From Candidatus Melainabacteria bacterium (GTDB lineage: Bacteria; Cyanobacteriota; Vampirovibrionia; Obscuribacterales; Obscuribacteraceae), in assembly GCA_016209785.1 (NCBI GenBank), contig JACQVM010000104.1, positions 1 to 8,341 of the forward strand: 8,341 bases of DNA, given 5' to 3'. This document shows, in pieces, positions 1 through 5,284 of this stretch (the first letter of the stretch is position 1; each line of letters begins with the position of its first letter). The position numbers and the translations under genes were made by a program. The notes beneath the pieces are model-generated. The model made no database searches. It was given only the letters and a program-made list of their open reading frames with translations, and was not told the origin of the DNA.

Positions 1-552
1 GTACCGGCCACACAGGTCTTGGAGTGTCTGTGCGTCCAGTGCCTGATCCTCTACCACCTTGTGCTGGGCCTTGATGGCATCGAGAACCTCGGCAAACCAC
101 TCCCGCGGAATGCCCAGCACCACCTCGCCGTACATGGCAAGGAAACGGCGGTAGCAGTCCCAGGCAAAGCCGTCCGTCGTCAGCCGTGCCAGACCCTGGA
201 CGGTCTGGCTGTTGAGTCCCAAGTTTAGAATCGTGTCCATCATTCCAGGCATGGACACAGCCGCGCCAGAACGCACCGATATCAAAAGAGGATTATCGGG
301 ATTACCGAGACCTCTTCCGGTAGCTCGCTCCAGTGCTTGCATGTCCCAAGCAAGCTGATGAGTCAGCCGGGCAGGAACCCGGCGGTGTTGAGCGTAGGCA
401 CGAGCCACGCTCGTGGAGACCGTAAATCCAGGAGGAACAGGAATTTCCAGACCCACCAGTTCAGCAAGCCCGGCACCCTTGCCCCCGAGAACGGAGGGGC
501 TCTTGGGGCCGTTCTCGCCAAACAGGAAGGCGACCTTACGGTTGCTTGCCAT
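1..552 (-). CDS. ppdK: Pyruvate, phosphate dikinase, N-terminal part (cut by window edge)
   Basis: PPDK interconverts pyruvate + ATP + Pi and phosphoenolpyruvate + AMP + PPi in the cytoplasm. The frame runs open from an ATG at 552 to base 1, giving 184 residues of a protein that is normally about 870-900 aa, so only the start of the N-terminal nucleotide-binding (PPDK_N, ATP-grasp-like) domain is present. Diagnostic motifs are a glycine-rich GGKGAGLAEL at residues 23-32, VPPGFTVST at 39-47, and the PPDK signature SVRSGA..SMPGMMDTILNLGLN at 92-114, where R94 matches the ATP-binding arginine of the family. The SMPGMMDTILNLG stretch separates it from PEP synthase. The start is supported by AAAGGA (562-567) 9 nt upstream. 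It is the last gene seen in a leftward series and has a structured leader (571-622). Identification is by motif memory but is very secure. Confidence 0.95.
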   Translation of the reverse strand, partial: MASNRKVAFLFGENGPKSPSVLGGKGAGLAELVGLEIPVPPGFTVSTSVARAYAQHRRVPARLTHQLAWDMQALERATGRGLGNPDNPLLISVRSGAAVSMPGMMDTILNLGLNSQTVQGLARLTTDGFAWDCYRRFLAMYGEVVLGIPREWFAEVLDAIKAQHKVVEDQALDAQTLQDLCGRY

Positions 553-570
553 TGATCGTCATCCTTTCTA

Positions 571-622
571 TGTGCGCAGACATGTAGAGCCTGCTGGGGC
601 AGGAGCAGCTCTTATGCGCACA
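571..622 (-). promoter_or_regulatory. Nested stem-loop in the ppdK 5' leader
   Basis: An outer 8-bp perfect stem pairs TGTGCGCA (571-578) with TGCGCACA (615-622). Between the arms, the minus-strand RNA forms an inner stem AGAGC-TGCT / AGCA-(bulged G)-GCTCT closed by a C-rich loop. The structure ends 3-4 nt before the AAAGGA ribosome-binding site of ppdK, so folding could affect translation initiation or transcript stability. I recognise no known riboswitch class here; the regulatory role is inferred from position only. Confidence 0.45.
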
Positions 623-640
623 GTTGTTAGAGGAAGCGGG

Positions 641-690
641 CCATAGGGCACTGGAGGAAGAACAAAATGAGACGTTCCAGTGCCCTATGG
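641..690 (-). terminator. 15-bp perfect stem-loop between the 127-aa membrane protein gene and ppdK
   Basis: CCATAGGGCACTGGA (641-655) is the exact reverse complement of 676-690, around a 20-nt loop. One further G-C pair (640/691) and two G-U pairs can extend it. It lies about 50 nt beyond the stop of the upstream gene and about 90 nt before the ppdK start. In the minus direction the bases after the stem are CCCGCTTCCTCT, with no real U-tract, so it is not a textbook intrinsic terminator. It could be a 3'-end stabiliser, a processing site, an attenuator, or an element of the other strand. Confidence 0.5.
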
Positions 691-738
691 CTTTGTGATA
701 GGCGGTAGTCTGCGGGCTAGGGCTAACGCAGGAGGCTC

Positions 739-1122
739 TTACCAGCGGTTGAGCCAGCGCTCATGCCGCCGCCAGTAGTGGACTCCGGTTCGGCTCAGTA
801 CTGCAAGTAGGCATGTCAAGCCGATGAGCTGGAAGACGTAGAAGCCCATGGTCGTTCCGAATACGAAGGGTAACAGGATGATGAACCCAAAGTAGATGAG
901 AGAACCTCGCAGCAGAATGCTGCGTTGACTCTCCAGCTTGGCCCTCGTCTGAACCTCTGTGGCTTTCGCGTTATTGTCGTCTGGCAGGGGCTCATGCCAG
1001 CACTCTTCAATCTCGCGAGACAGGATGAAGACCCCTTGGACAAGGCGCCAACTGAAACGGATGGTGACGAACAGTGTCAAGAGCAACAGTACCAGAATGA
1101 CGCACATGAAGATTGAGTCCAT
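739..1122 (-). CDS. Small membrane protein, unknown function (127 aa)
   Basis: I do not recognise this family. Residues 4-21 form a strongly hydrophobic N-terminal helix. A charged, probably cytoplasmic segment follows (about 36-72, rich in E, D, K, R), then two hydrophobic stretches at about 73-92 and 94-110, and a basic/aromatic tail (WRRHERWLNRW). The topology looks like three membrane helices with a soluble loop. The ATG at 1122 is preferred over an in-frame upstream start at 1158 because AAGGAAGG lies just upstream of it and the N-terminal helix begins there. It sits between the CPBP protease gene (105-nt gap) and ppdK (186-nt gap), all in the same direction. It lacks the GRxxG motif of the two membrane proteins further upstream, so it is not an obvious third copy. 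Confidence 0.72.
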   Translation of the reverse strand: MDSIFMCVILVLLLLTLFVTIRFSWRLVQGVFILSREIEECWHEPLPDDNNAKATEVQTRAKLESQRSILLRGSLIYFGFIILLPFVFGTTMGFYVFQLIGLTCLLAVLSRTGVHYWRRHERWLNRW

Positions 1123-1208
1123 CGGACCTTCCTTTCTTGCGACCGCGAGTCCCGTCACTGCCCTGAGATAGCAGCAGCGTACCCGTGCTTCGTGTTGTTT
1201 GCTCTCTG

Positions 1209-1229
1209 GATGTCACCTAACGTGACATC
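1209..1229 (-). terminator. 8-bp stem-loop overlapping the CPBP stop codon
   Basis: GATGTCAC (1209-1216) pairs exactly with GTGACATC (1222-1229) around a 5-nt loop. In the minus direction the stem begins inside the TGA stop of the protease gene. No U-tract follows, so rho-independent termination is doubtful. A 3'-end stabilising hairpin or a translation-coupled pause is equally possible. Confidence 0.4.
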
Positions 1230-2076
1230 AGGTTGTGGTGCTCAGAAGCATGGCCAGCACCGCCACCAAGTTGTTTATGGCGTGGAACAGCATGGGACAC
1301 AGCAGTGTCCCAGAGTTGAGGTAGAGCACAGCCGCTGCTGCGCCCACTACGAACAGGAACGGAAAACCGGTGAGCGTCATGTGGAGCCCGGCAAATACCG
1401 CAGCACTCAGGCACACCGCAGCTACATTGGTTACCGCTGCACCGCAATGCAAGCGTGAAAGTCTGCCCTTGCATAATGCGCTGCGAGTTGCGTTAAACAG
1501 GAAGCCCCTGAAGACCAGTTCCTCAAAGATGGGTGCGGCGACCACTGCCAAGATGCCGAATGCAACAAACTTTAGTCCCGTCAACTCCTGGACGAAGTTT
1601 GCTGCAGGATCATTCGGAGTAGGCAACAGGACTCGAAGGAAGGCGCTGACGATTACCGTTATGACAAACGCTGCCAGCGCTCGCCAGATTACGGCCCACC
1701 ATCTTCCTCCGAGGGGCTCTAGGCTGAGTCCCATGGATTTCTTAAACGAAAGTCCTGCTTTGTGAAAGCAGCGGCCGAAGTAGAGGAGTTGGAGTCCAAA
1801 CCCGACCAGGAACGAAATCATGGTTATTGCCACCAGAGATGTCATGTTCATGCCCTCGGCTTTTGCCAGCCAGTCGAGGTTGATATCGGGCTTGAGCCAC
1901 GTAGCGATGGTCAGTCCAACGAAGAGAAGCAGCATCGGTAGCAAACTGCCTACCTGGCAGATGATCAGTCCGATGACATACTGCTTGGACATGGTTCGAA
2001 GTGTCCAGGGAAACTCTCCCTTGAGTCGAATAGTAGGGTGTGCGAGTGCTCCCCACAATTTGTCTAACAGCACCAT
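1228..2076 (-). CDS. CPBP-family intramembrane metalloprotease (CAAX protease / Abi-like)
   Basis: This is a 282-aa polytopic membrane protein of the CPBP family (Rce1/Abi-like, glutamate-type intramembrane proteases). Members cleave substrates in or near the membrane; bacterial examples include bacteriocin self-immunity proteins, and most have unknown substrates. All conserved motifs are visible: EELVFRG (E185, E186, R190), FAGLH (F228, H232) and HAINN (H265 with N269). Several hydrophobic helices precede motif 1 (about residues 33-62, 78-105, 128-150 and 168-184), with more around motifs 2 and 3. The start at 2076 is chosen because GGAG lies 5 nt upstream. A frame-consistent GTG at 2154 and ATG at 2130 would add up to 26 residues but have no ribosome-binding site. 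It lies directly downstream of two tandem small membrane proteins, which are plausible partners or substrates; this is inference. Catalytic residues are intact, so it is probably active. Confidence 0.88.
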   Translation of the reverse strand: MVLLDKLWGALAHPTIRLKGEFPWTLRTMSKQYVIGLIICQVGSLLPMLLLFVGLTIATWLKPDINLDWLAKAEGMNMTSLVAITMISFLVGFGLQLLYFGRCFHKAGLSFKKSMGLSLEPLGGRWWAVIWRALAAFVITVIVSAFLRVLLPTPNDPAANFVQELTGLKFVAFGILAVVAAPIFEELVFRGFLFNATRSALCKGRLSRLHCGAAVTNVAAVCLSAAVFAGLHMTLTGFPFLFVVGAAAAVLYLNSGTLLCPMLFHAINNLVAVLAMLLSTTT

Positions 2077-2179
2077 AATGACTCCACGTAGATGGCACAG
2101 GAAGTACTGCCCGAATTGTTCGGCAGCCATTCGCTTGTGCATGCTTGAGATCACAACGCCGGTATGTCAACTCCTCCAG

Positions 2180-2548
2180 TCAGATCTTGTCGACCCATCC
2201 GAAGAGCATCTTCATGCCTGCCCTGATTGGAGGTCCGATGAGGCGTGCGAGCCAGTACGAGACGAGGACAACGATGCAGAGTGCAAGAGCAAATACCAGC
2301 GATCCGCAGAAGCTGTAGATAAACGCCTCGCCAGGCGTTGGCAGCCTGGCAATGAAGATGGGTCCGATGAGAGCACCAATGATGCCGGCACACCCTGCAA
2401 ACCACGTCATGGTCGCTGGTGCATCACTGTGGATAGTGGGGCTGCACAGATAGAAGGCGTCGCCTGTCAACCGCCCAAAGAATGCGGACGGAACAATTCC
2501 AATCAGGGCAGCGAGAATAATCGCGCCCATAGCCATGAGTTGATCCAT
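2180..2548 (-). CDS. Three-helix membrane protein, copy B of a tandem pair (122 aa)
   Basis: The family is unknown to me. Hydrophobic segments lie at about residues 5-24, 47-67 and 75-104. GRLTG at 25-29 follows the first helix, and a basic C-terminal segment ends in DKI. The start at 2548 is well supported by GAGGAGA ending about 6 nt upstream. It aligns almost without gaps to the next upstream gene (2617-3033): GRxxG at 25-29 in both, G73/G74, F76/F77, LV 84-85/85-86, P-x-R at 107-109/108-110, and D-(K/R)-I at 120-122/121-123. This suggests an ancient tandem duplication. The gap to the CPBP protease start is 103 nt and to the upstream copy 68 nt. No catalytic motif is visible, so a structural, channel-like, sensory or substrate role is possible. 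Confidence 0.75.
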   Translation of the reverse strand: MDQLMAMGAIILAALIGIVPSAFFGRLTGDAFYLCSPTIHSDAPATMTWFAGCAGIIGALIGPIFIARLPTPGEAFIYSFCGSLVFALALCIVVLVSYWLARLIGPPIRAGMKMLFGWVDKI

Positions 2549-2616
2549 AGATGTCTCCTCACCTGACCGACCTGTCGACGAGATGATCTGCTTCTCTCAG
2601 GCCGAGTTGTGTCTTC

Positions 2617-3033
2617 TCAGGTGTCATCAGGGTTGCAAGGGTTATGCTCCTGTGGGATGGACATGATGCGGTCGGCCAAGTGGAACACCTGCCTGAAGAG
2701 CCACCGTACCGGCATGACCACAGCCGGAGTCCAGAAGTTAATGAATACGAGGACTGTGAGGACATGGCCAGACAGCACAAGTCCACCGTAGAGTCCTGTG
2801 AAAAACAATTGCCCGTAATCAACAATCTGACTTGTGAACAATCCGGCGGATGTCAGTCCCATCATGGTGCCCAAGAGGCTCACAAACGCAGCCCAGGGTG
2901 GCATCCAGGTGCGGGCGCTGACAGATCCCTCGGAAGCAAGAACATTGCCGGCAATTCTGCCAAGTACAGCCGCTAGGACGGCTCCTAGAGCCAGGCATCC
3001 GAATGCCAGCAATACTCGTATTGAGATTTCCAT
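2617..3033 (-). CDS. Three-helix membrane protein, copy A of a tandem pair (138 aa)
   Basis: The family is not recognised. Hydrophobic segments lie at about residues 7-24, 46-67 and 76-101, with a basic C-terminal part (VRWLFRQ..HLADRI) and a polar tail of about 15 residues that the downstream paralog lacks. The ATG at 3033 is chosen because GAGGAGA lies about 9 nt upstream; the frame stays open to 3099, but the extra residues are Arg/His-rich and unlike a natural N-terminus. Another ATG at 3040 is out of frame and only 2 nt from the same Shine-Dalgarno, so it is unlikely to be used. The co-linear match to the 122-aa protein at 2180-2548 (shared GRxxG at 25-29 and C-terminal PxR and D(R/K)I) is the best evidence that both are real genes of one family. 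Confidence 0.74.
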   Translation of the reverse strand: MEISIRVLLAFGCLALGAVLAAVLGRIAGNVLASEGSVSARTWMPPWAAFVSLLGTMMGLTSAGLFTSQIVDYGQLFFTGLYGGLVLSGHVLTVLVFINFWTPAVVMPVRWLFRQVFHLADRIMSIPQEHNPCNPDDT

Positions 3034-3071
3034 AGTCCATAGTCTCCTCATTCTGGAGTCATGATAGCGTA

Positions 3072-3107
3072 GGTGTCTTGAACATCTTGGTAGATGCACA
3101 AGACACC
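3072..3107 (-). terminator. Two-tier stem-loop between the Cys/His protein gene and the tandem membrane-protein genes
   Basis: GGTGTCTTG (3072-3080) pairs perfectly with CAAGACACC (3099-3107). Inside it, CATCT (3083-3087) pairs with AGATG (3092-3096) across a 4-nt loop, giving 14 pairs interrupted by one small internal loop. It lies 27 nt beyond the stop of the gene at 3134-3673 and about 40 nt before the next start. No U-run follows in the minus direction, so it is either a weak terminator or a processing or stability element. Confidence 0.5.
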
Positions 3108-3133
3108 CGCGGTAACAAAGACCAGTACGTTGA

Positions 3134-3673
3134 TTACGCCACCTGCTTCTCCATCCTTACGGTCAGCCCATCTCTGGCGAGGATCGAACAGGTAATGCTC
3201 TCCAGCTTGAACTGCTCAGCGACCAGGTGGTGGCAAATCTTCTGATGCTTGTGGGACATCGGACGAAGCGTCTCGTTGGCCGGCGTTGTGGCACTGTCTC
3301 CACCGAGGGAGATAGTGATGGCGAGAGCCTGCGGATCCTTCACCCACTTCGGCAGGTCCTCGCTGAGGCGCAGCGTGAGCTCACCCTCACGCTCGGACGT
3401 CAACTCATCAATAGTGAGCCAGGACTCTTTATCCACCTCGACGATGGCTTTGACGATGGTAAGCAGGGTGGCACGCACGTCCATGAGAAGGTCGCGATTG
3501 TTGACCAGCCAGGCGGGATAGATCTGTCCGCAGGTGGAATGGAAAATGTCTCCATCTTCGAGGCGGTTAGCACGGCAGAAGTCGCCATCCTCACCAAGCA
3601 GATCGCACATGGGACATGAAGCTGTTCCCATGACCGTAACCTCCTTGACGAGTCTGTTGATCTTGATCTTCAT
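3134..3673 (-). CDS. Uncharacterised soluble protein with Cys/His cluster (179 aa)
   Basis: I do not recognise this protein. It has no signal peptide or membrane helix. Near the N-terminus it carries C20-P-M-C23, C33 and H45-S-T-C48, a spacing that could bind zinc or another metal. A second His/Cys-rich patch (SHKHQKICHH, with another Cys about 13 residues later) lies near the C-terminus, and the middle is acidic (DELTSEREGELTLRLSEDL). Two starts are plausible. ATG 3673 has AAAGGA 8 nt upstream and gives the basic leader MKIKINRLVK. ATG 3631 has a near-perfect AAGGAGGT (3639-3646) 7 nt upstream and gives 165 aa. I annotate the longer form. It is the first gene of the leftward series and faces the long intergenic region, where promoter and operator elements would be expected. 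A regulatory or metal-sensing role is only a guess. Confidence 0.68.
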   Translation of the reverse strand: MKIKINRLVKEVTVMGTASCPMCDLLGEDGDFCRANRLEDGDIFHSTCGQIYPAWLVNNRDLLMDVRATLLTIVKAIVEVDKESWLTIDELTSEREGELTLRLSEDLPKWVKDPQALAITISLGGDSATTPANETLRPMSHKHQKICHHLVAEQFKLESITCSILARDGLTVRMEKQVA

Positions 3674-3700
3674 GACGAGTCCTTTCCATAACACAGTGGT

Positions 3701-3715
3701 GCCAACTTTGTTGGC
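3701..3715 (-). promoter_or_regulatory. GCCAAC-ttt-GTTGGC dyad upstream of the Cys/His protein
   Basis: A perfect 6-bp inverted repeat with a 3-nt centre lies about 28 nt before the start at 3673 and just ahead of its AAAGGA. It could act as an operator half-site pair or as a leader hairpin. No specific regulator is identified. Confidence 0.35.
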
Positions 3716-3755
3716 GTGAACAGGATGCAAACGTTTGAATATCAAGCAACATCAC

Positions 3756-3771
3756 TTGCACCAAAGTGCAA
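3756..3771. promoter_or_regulatory. TTGCAC-caaa-GTGCAA operator-like dyad
   Basis: A 16-bp dyad with 6-bp arms and a 4-bp spacer lies about 85-100 bp upstream of the leftward gene at 3673. The minus-strand copy begins TTGCAC, close to a -35 hexamer, so the dyad could overlap a promoter. No good -10 stands 16-18 bp away, so this is a weak regulatory call. Confidence 0.3.
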
Positions 3772-4462
3772 CTGATGGAATAGCCAAATTAACTGCTGGG
3801 AAGAATAAGTAAGTGTTGTGTAGCCTGGATGATCAAAATGGATCGATAGATAGCCTTATCTTATATCGTGATCAAGTTCTAATTCAATTAAAATGAACAA
3901 CGGTGGTAGAGCGAAAACGTAGGAGTATGGTTCTGTCCAGGATGACCTAGTAGCCGGCTATTCGCCATTAACGGACATGCTTAGCACCACATCAGGTACC
4001 AGTTGTTTTTCACGATGTGCATGCGTAATCGTCCCACTAATGGCAGTCTAAGCCACTCGCGCAGTTTGCAGTAAGTCTGCGGCGCTGTGTCTATGACTTG
4101 TGACAAATGTGACAACGTTCTGTAGCTCGCACGACTAGCGCAAATTATACAGCGTTAGCGCTAAATATGCATTGTCACGCTAGCTGTTGCACCAGAGACA
4201 ATATTCATCAATACCACAGTCCATCAGTATCTTGTCTGCATGCAATTTTAGCTGTTAGTAAAATATTGTCAATAGTTGTTACTTGAAACGAAACAAAATC
4301 ATTACTGATGTGTAGTGCATGTGCGTTCTTTGAAGTGAGAATAATTGTGACAAATAATATCTACCCCGAAACTATATTTGGTACCACGTGTATATATAAA
4401 CTTCAAAAGTTTTAGTTACCCAATTGTCAGTCAGGTAAATCTTCATCGGCTAAAATGGGCTT
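3772..4462. other. Long AT-rich intergenic region with no gene
   Basis: No open frame with a ribosome-binding site and protein-like sequence was found on either strand. The G+C content is low (17 of 60 bases in 4261-4320). It separates the divergent genes starting at 3673 (minus) and 4463 (plus), so promoters for both must lie in or beside it. Visible elements are two 10-bp palindromes, TAGCCGGCTA (3951-3960) and TTAGCGCTAA (4155-4164), a TATATATAAA stretch (4391-4400) that could be a -10 region, and the TGACAA/TTGTCA cluster annotated separately. I see no tRNA or rRNA. An uncharacterised small RNA cannot be excluded. Confidence 0.6.
4098..4429. repeat. Cluster of TGACAA/TTGTCA motifs, including an 11-bp repeat
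   Basis: TTGTGACAAAT occurs at 4098-4108 and again at 4345-4355. At the first site, TGTGACAA is repeated in tandem with a 9-bp period (4099-4106 and 4108-4115). The core TGACAA (4101-4106, 4110-4115, 4348-4353) and its complement TTGTCA (4172-4177, 4266-4271, 4424-4429) total six hits in about 330 bp, where about 0.2 would be expected in equal-composition sequence. All lie upstream of the TPR gene at 4463, which suggests binding sites of one DNA-binding protein. Confidence 0.4.
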
Positions 4463-5161
4463 ATGTGTTATTGCTGTCAGTTACTGCTATCAGTTGTGAT
4501 GGTTGCTATATTGGCAACCGGCTCATTTGCTGGCGAGCTACCTTTACTCTCCAGTCAACAAGAACATAAGTTGGAGCCACAAAACCCTGTGTTTGACGCA
4601 AGCAAGAGTATTCTTCAGGGTGGTATTGAGGAGCAAGTGCTGTGGGGGCGATCGGGTGCTCTGCAGGAACAACAAGCACTCGATAACCTATGGAGGAAAT
4701 ATTACGATGAGGGCTGGCAGAACAACCTCAAGGGCAATGTAGCAGAGGCATGGAAAAATTTTTCTTTGGCTCTGGAAATTGCTCAACAGTTTGCACAGGC
4801 AGATTCCAGACGCACCATGACATTGAGTGGTCTTGCCGCCGTTTATACTGCCAACAAGCAATATGCCGAGGCGCAACAAATCATGGCTAAGCTTGGGTAC
4901 ACTCAAGGAGCAGATACGCTTCAAGCGCAGCATGCAAGAAATGGTGTTGCCAATGTTCCGCTTAGCGCGAATATACAGGAAAGTAGGTTTCGGATGAGGG
5001 CAGAGAGGCTCAATTCTGTAATTCCAGGCAGGCGCTTTCTTGGCATTGGGAGGCGTCCTTGTGCATGCGAGTATTGGCACAAAAGTGTGCCTATACAAGT
5101 GCAAGACAGCTCTGGCATCAAATTGCCTAGCATTTTTGGCAGTAATGTAAATGCCAACTAA
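4463..5161 (+). CDS. Exported TPR-repeat protein (232 aa)
   Basis: A hydrophobic N-terminal segment (residues 6-20, then GSFAG) looks like a Sec signal peptide with cleavage near residue 23. The mature part has a Gln/Leu-rich stretch (30-76), then two probable tetratricopeptide units at about 78-111 (YYDEGWQNNLKGNVAEAWKN, then FSLALEIA) and 116-146 (LSGLAAVYTANKQYAEAQQI). The C-terminal 80 residues are not recognised. TPRs mediate protein-protein contacts, so a periplasmic or surface scaffold role is plausible. The start is uncertain: the ATG at 4463 is the only upstream ATG in this frame (a stop lies at 4451-4453), has no Shine-Dalgarno, and the predicted n-region MCYCC has no basic residue. 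It is the only plus-strand gene and converges on the gene at 5285-5539. Confidence 0.75.
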   Translation: MCYCCQLLLSVVMVAILATGSFAGELPLLSSQQEHKLEPQNPVFDASKSILQGGIEEQVLWGRSGALQEQQALDNLWRKYYDEGWQNNLKGNVAEAWKNFSLALEIAQQFAQADSRRTMTLSGLAAVYTANKQYAEAQQIMAKLGYTQGADTLQAQHARNGVANVPLSANIQESRFRMRAERLNSVIPGRRFLGIGRRPCACEYWHKSVPIQVQDSSGIKLPSIFGSNVNAN

Positions 5162-5184
5162 AAAAGAGATGTAATAAAAACTAG

Positions 5185-5206
5185 CCCCAACCTGCCGTGG
5201 TTGGGG
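5185..5206 (-). terminator. Intrinsic terminator of the small cationic secreted protein gene
   Basis: CCCCAACC (5185-5192) pairs with GGTTGGGG (5199-5206) around a 6-nt loop. In the minus direction the stem is followed by CTAGTTTTTATT, a proper U-rich tail, about 80 nt past the stop at 5285. In the plus direction the same stem follows the TPR gene by about 24 nt but has no U-tract, so it would terminate that gene less well. Confidence 0.75.
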
Positions 5207-5284
5207 ACAAGAGAGTACAGAAAGTGGTTACTCATGGATTCAATTCCAGAGCAGCCACTTGGGTTAACCGGTTTGAAGTAATGG

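Noticed and set aside
2141..2170. TTGACA (minus, 2165-2170) as a -35 for the CPBP protease gene
   Set aside because: The hexamer is perfect, but the sequence 16-18 bp downstream (CAAGCA/AAGCAT) is a poor -10, so I did not list it as a promoter.
1820..2566. Plus-strand open frame of 248 codons antisense to the CPBP protease and the 122-aa membrane protein
   Set aside because: It spans two well-supported minus-strand genes and their gap, has no Shine-Dalgarno, and its residues are unlike a folded protein (Ser/Arg/Asp/His-rich). The minus genes have catalytic motifs and ribosome-binding sites.
571..3107. Possible CRISPR or dispersed repeat array from the several hairpins
   Set aside because: The hairpin arms differ in sequence and spacing, so there is no repeat-spacer pattern.
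3227..3619. Plus-strand open frames antisense to the Cys/His protein
   Set aside because: They have no ribosome-binding site, and the minus-strand frame has two good ribosome-binding sites and more natural protein composition.
3927..3950. Tiny ORF (ATG to TAG, 7 codons) after AGGAG in the intergenic region
   Set aside because: The AGGAG is only 1 nt from the ATG, too close to work, and nothing downstream suggests a leader-peptide attenuator.
3951..4164. Palindromes TAGCCGGCTA (3951-3960) and TTAGCGCTAA (4155-4164) as protein-binding sites
   Set aside because: A 10-bp perfect palindrome is expected by chance about once in a region this long; they are mentioned only as landmarks.
5222..5273. 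AAGTGG...CCACTT inverted repeat and overlapping GGTTAACC/AACCGGTT palindromes after the 84-aa gene
   Set aside because: Short arms with a long loop; the nearby 5185-5206 stem with its U-tract is the better terminator.
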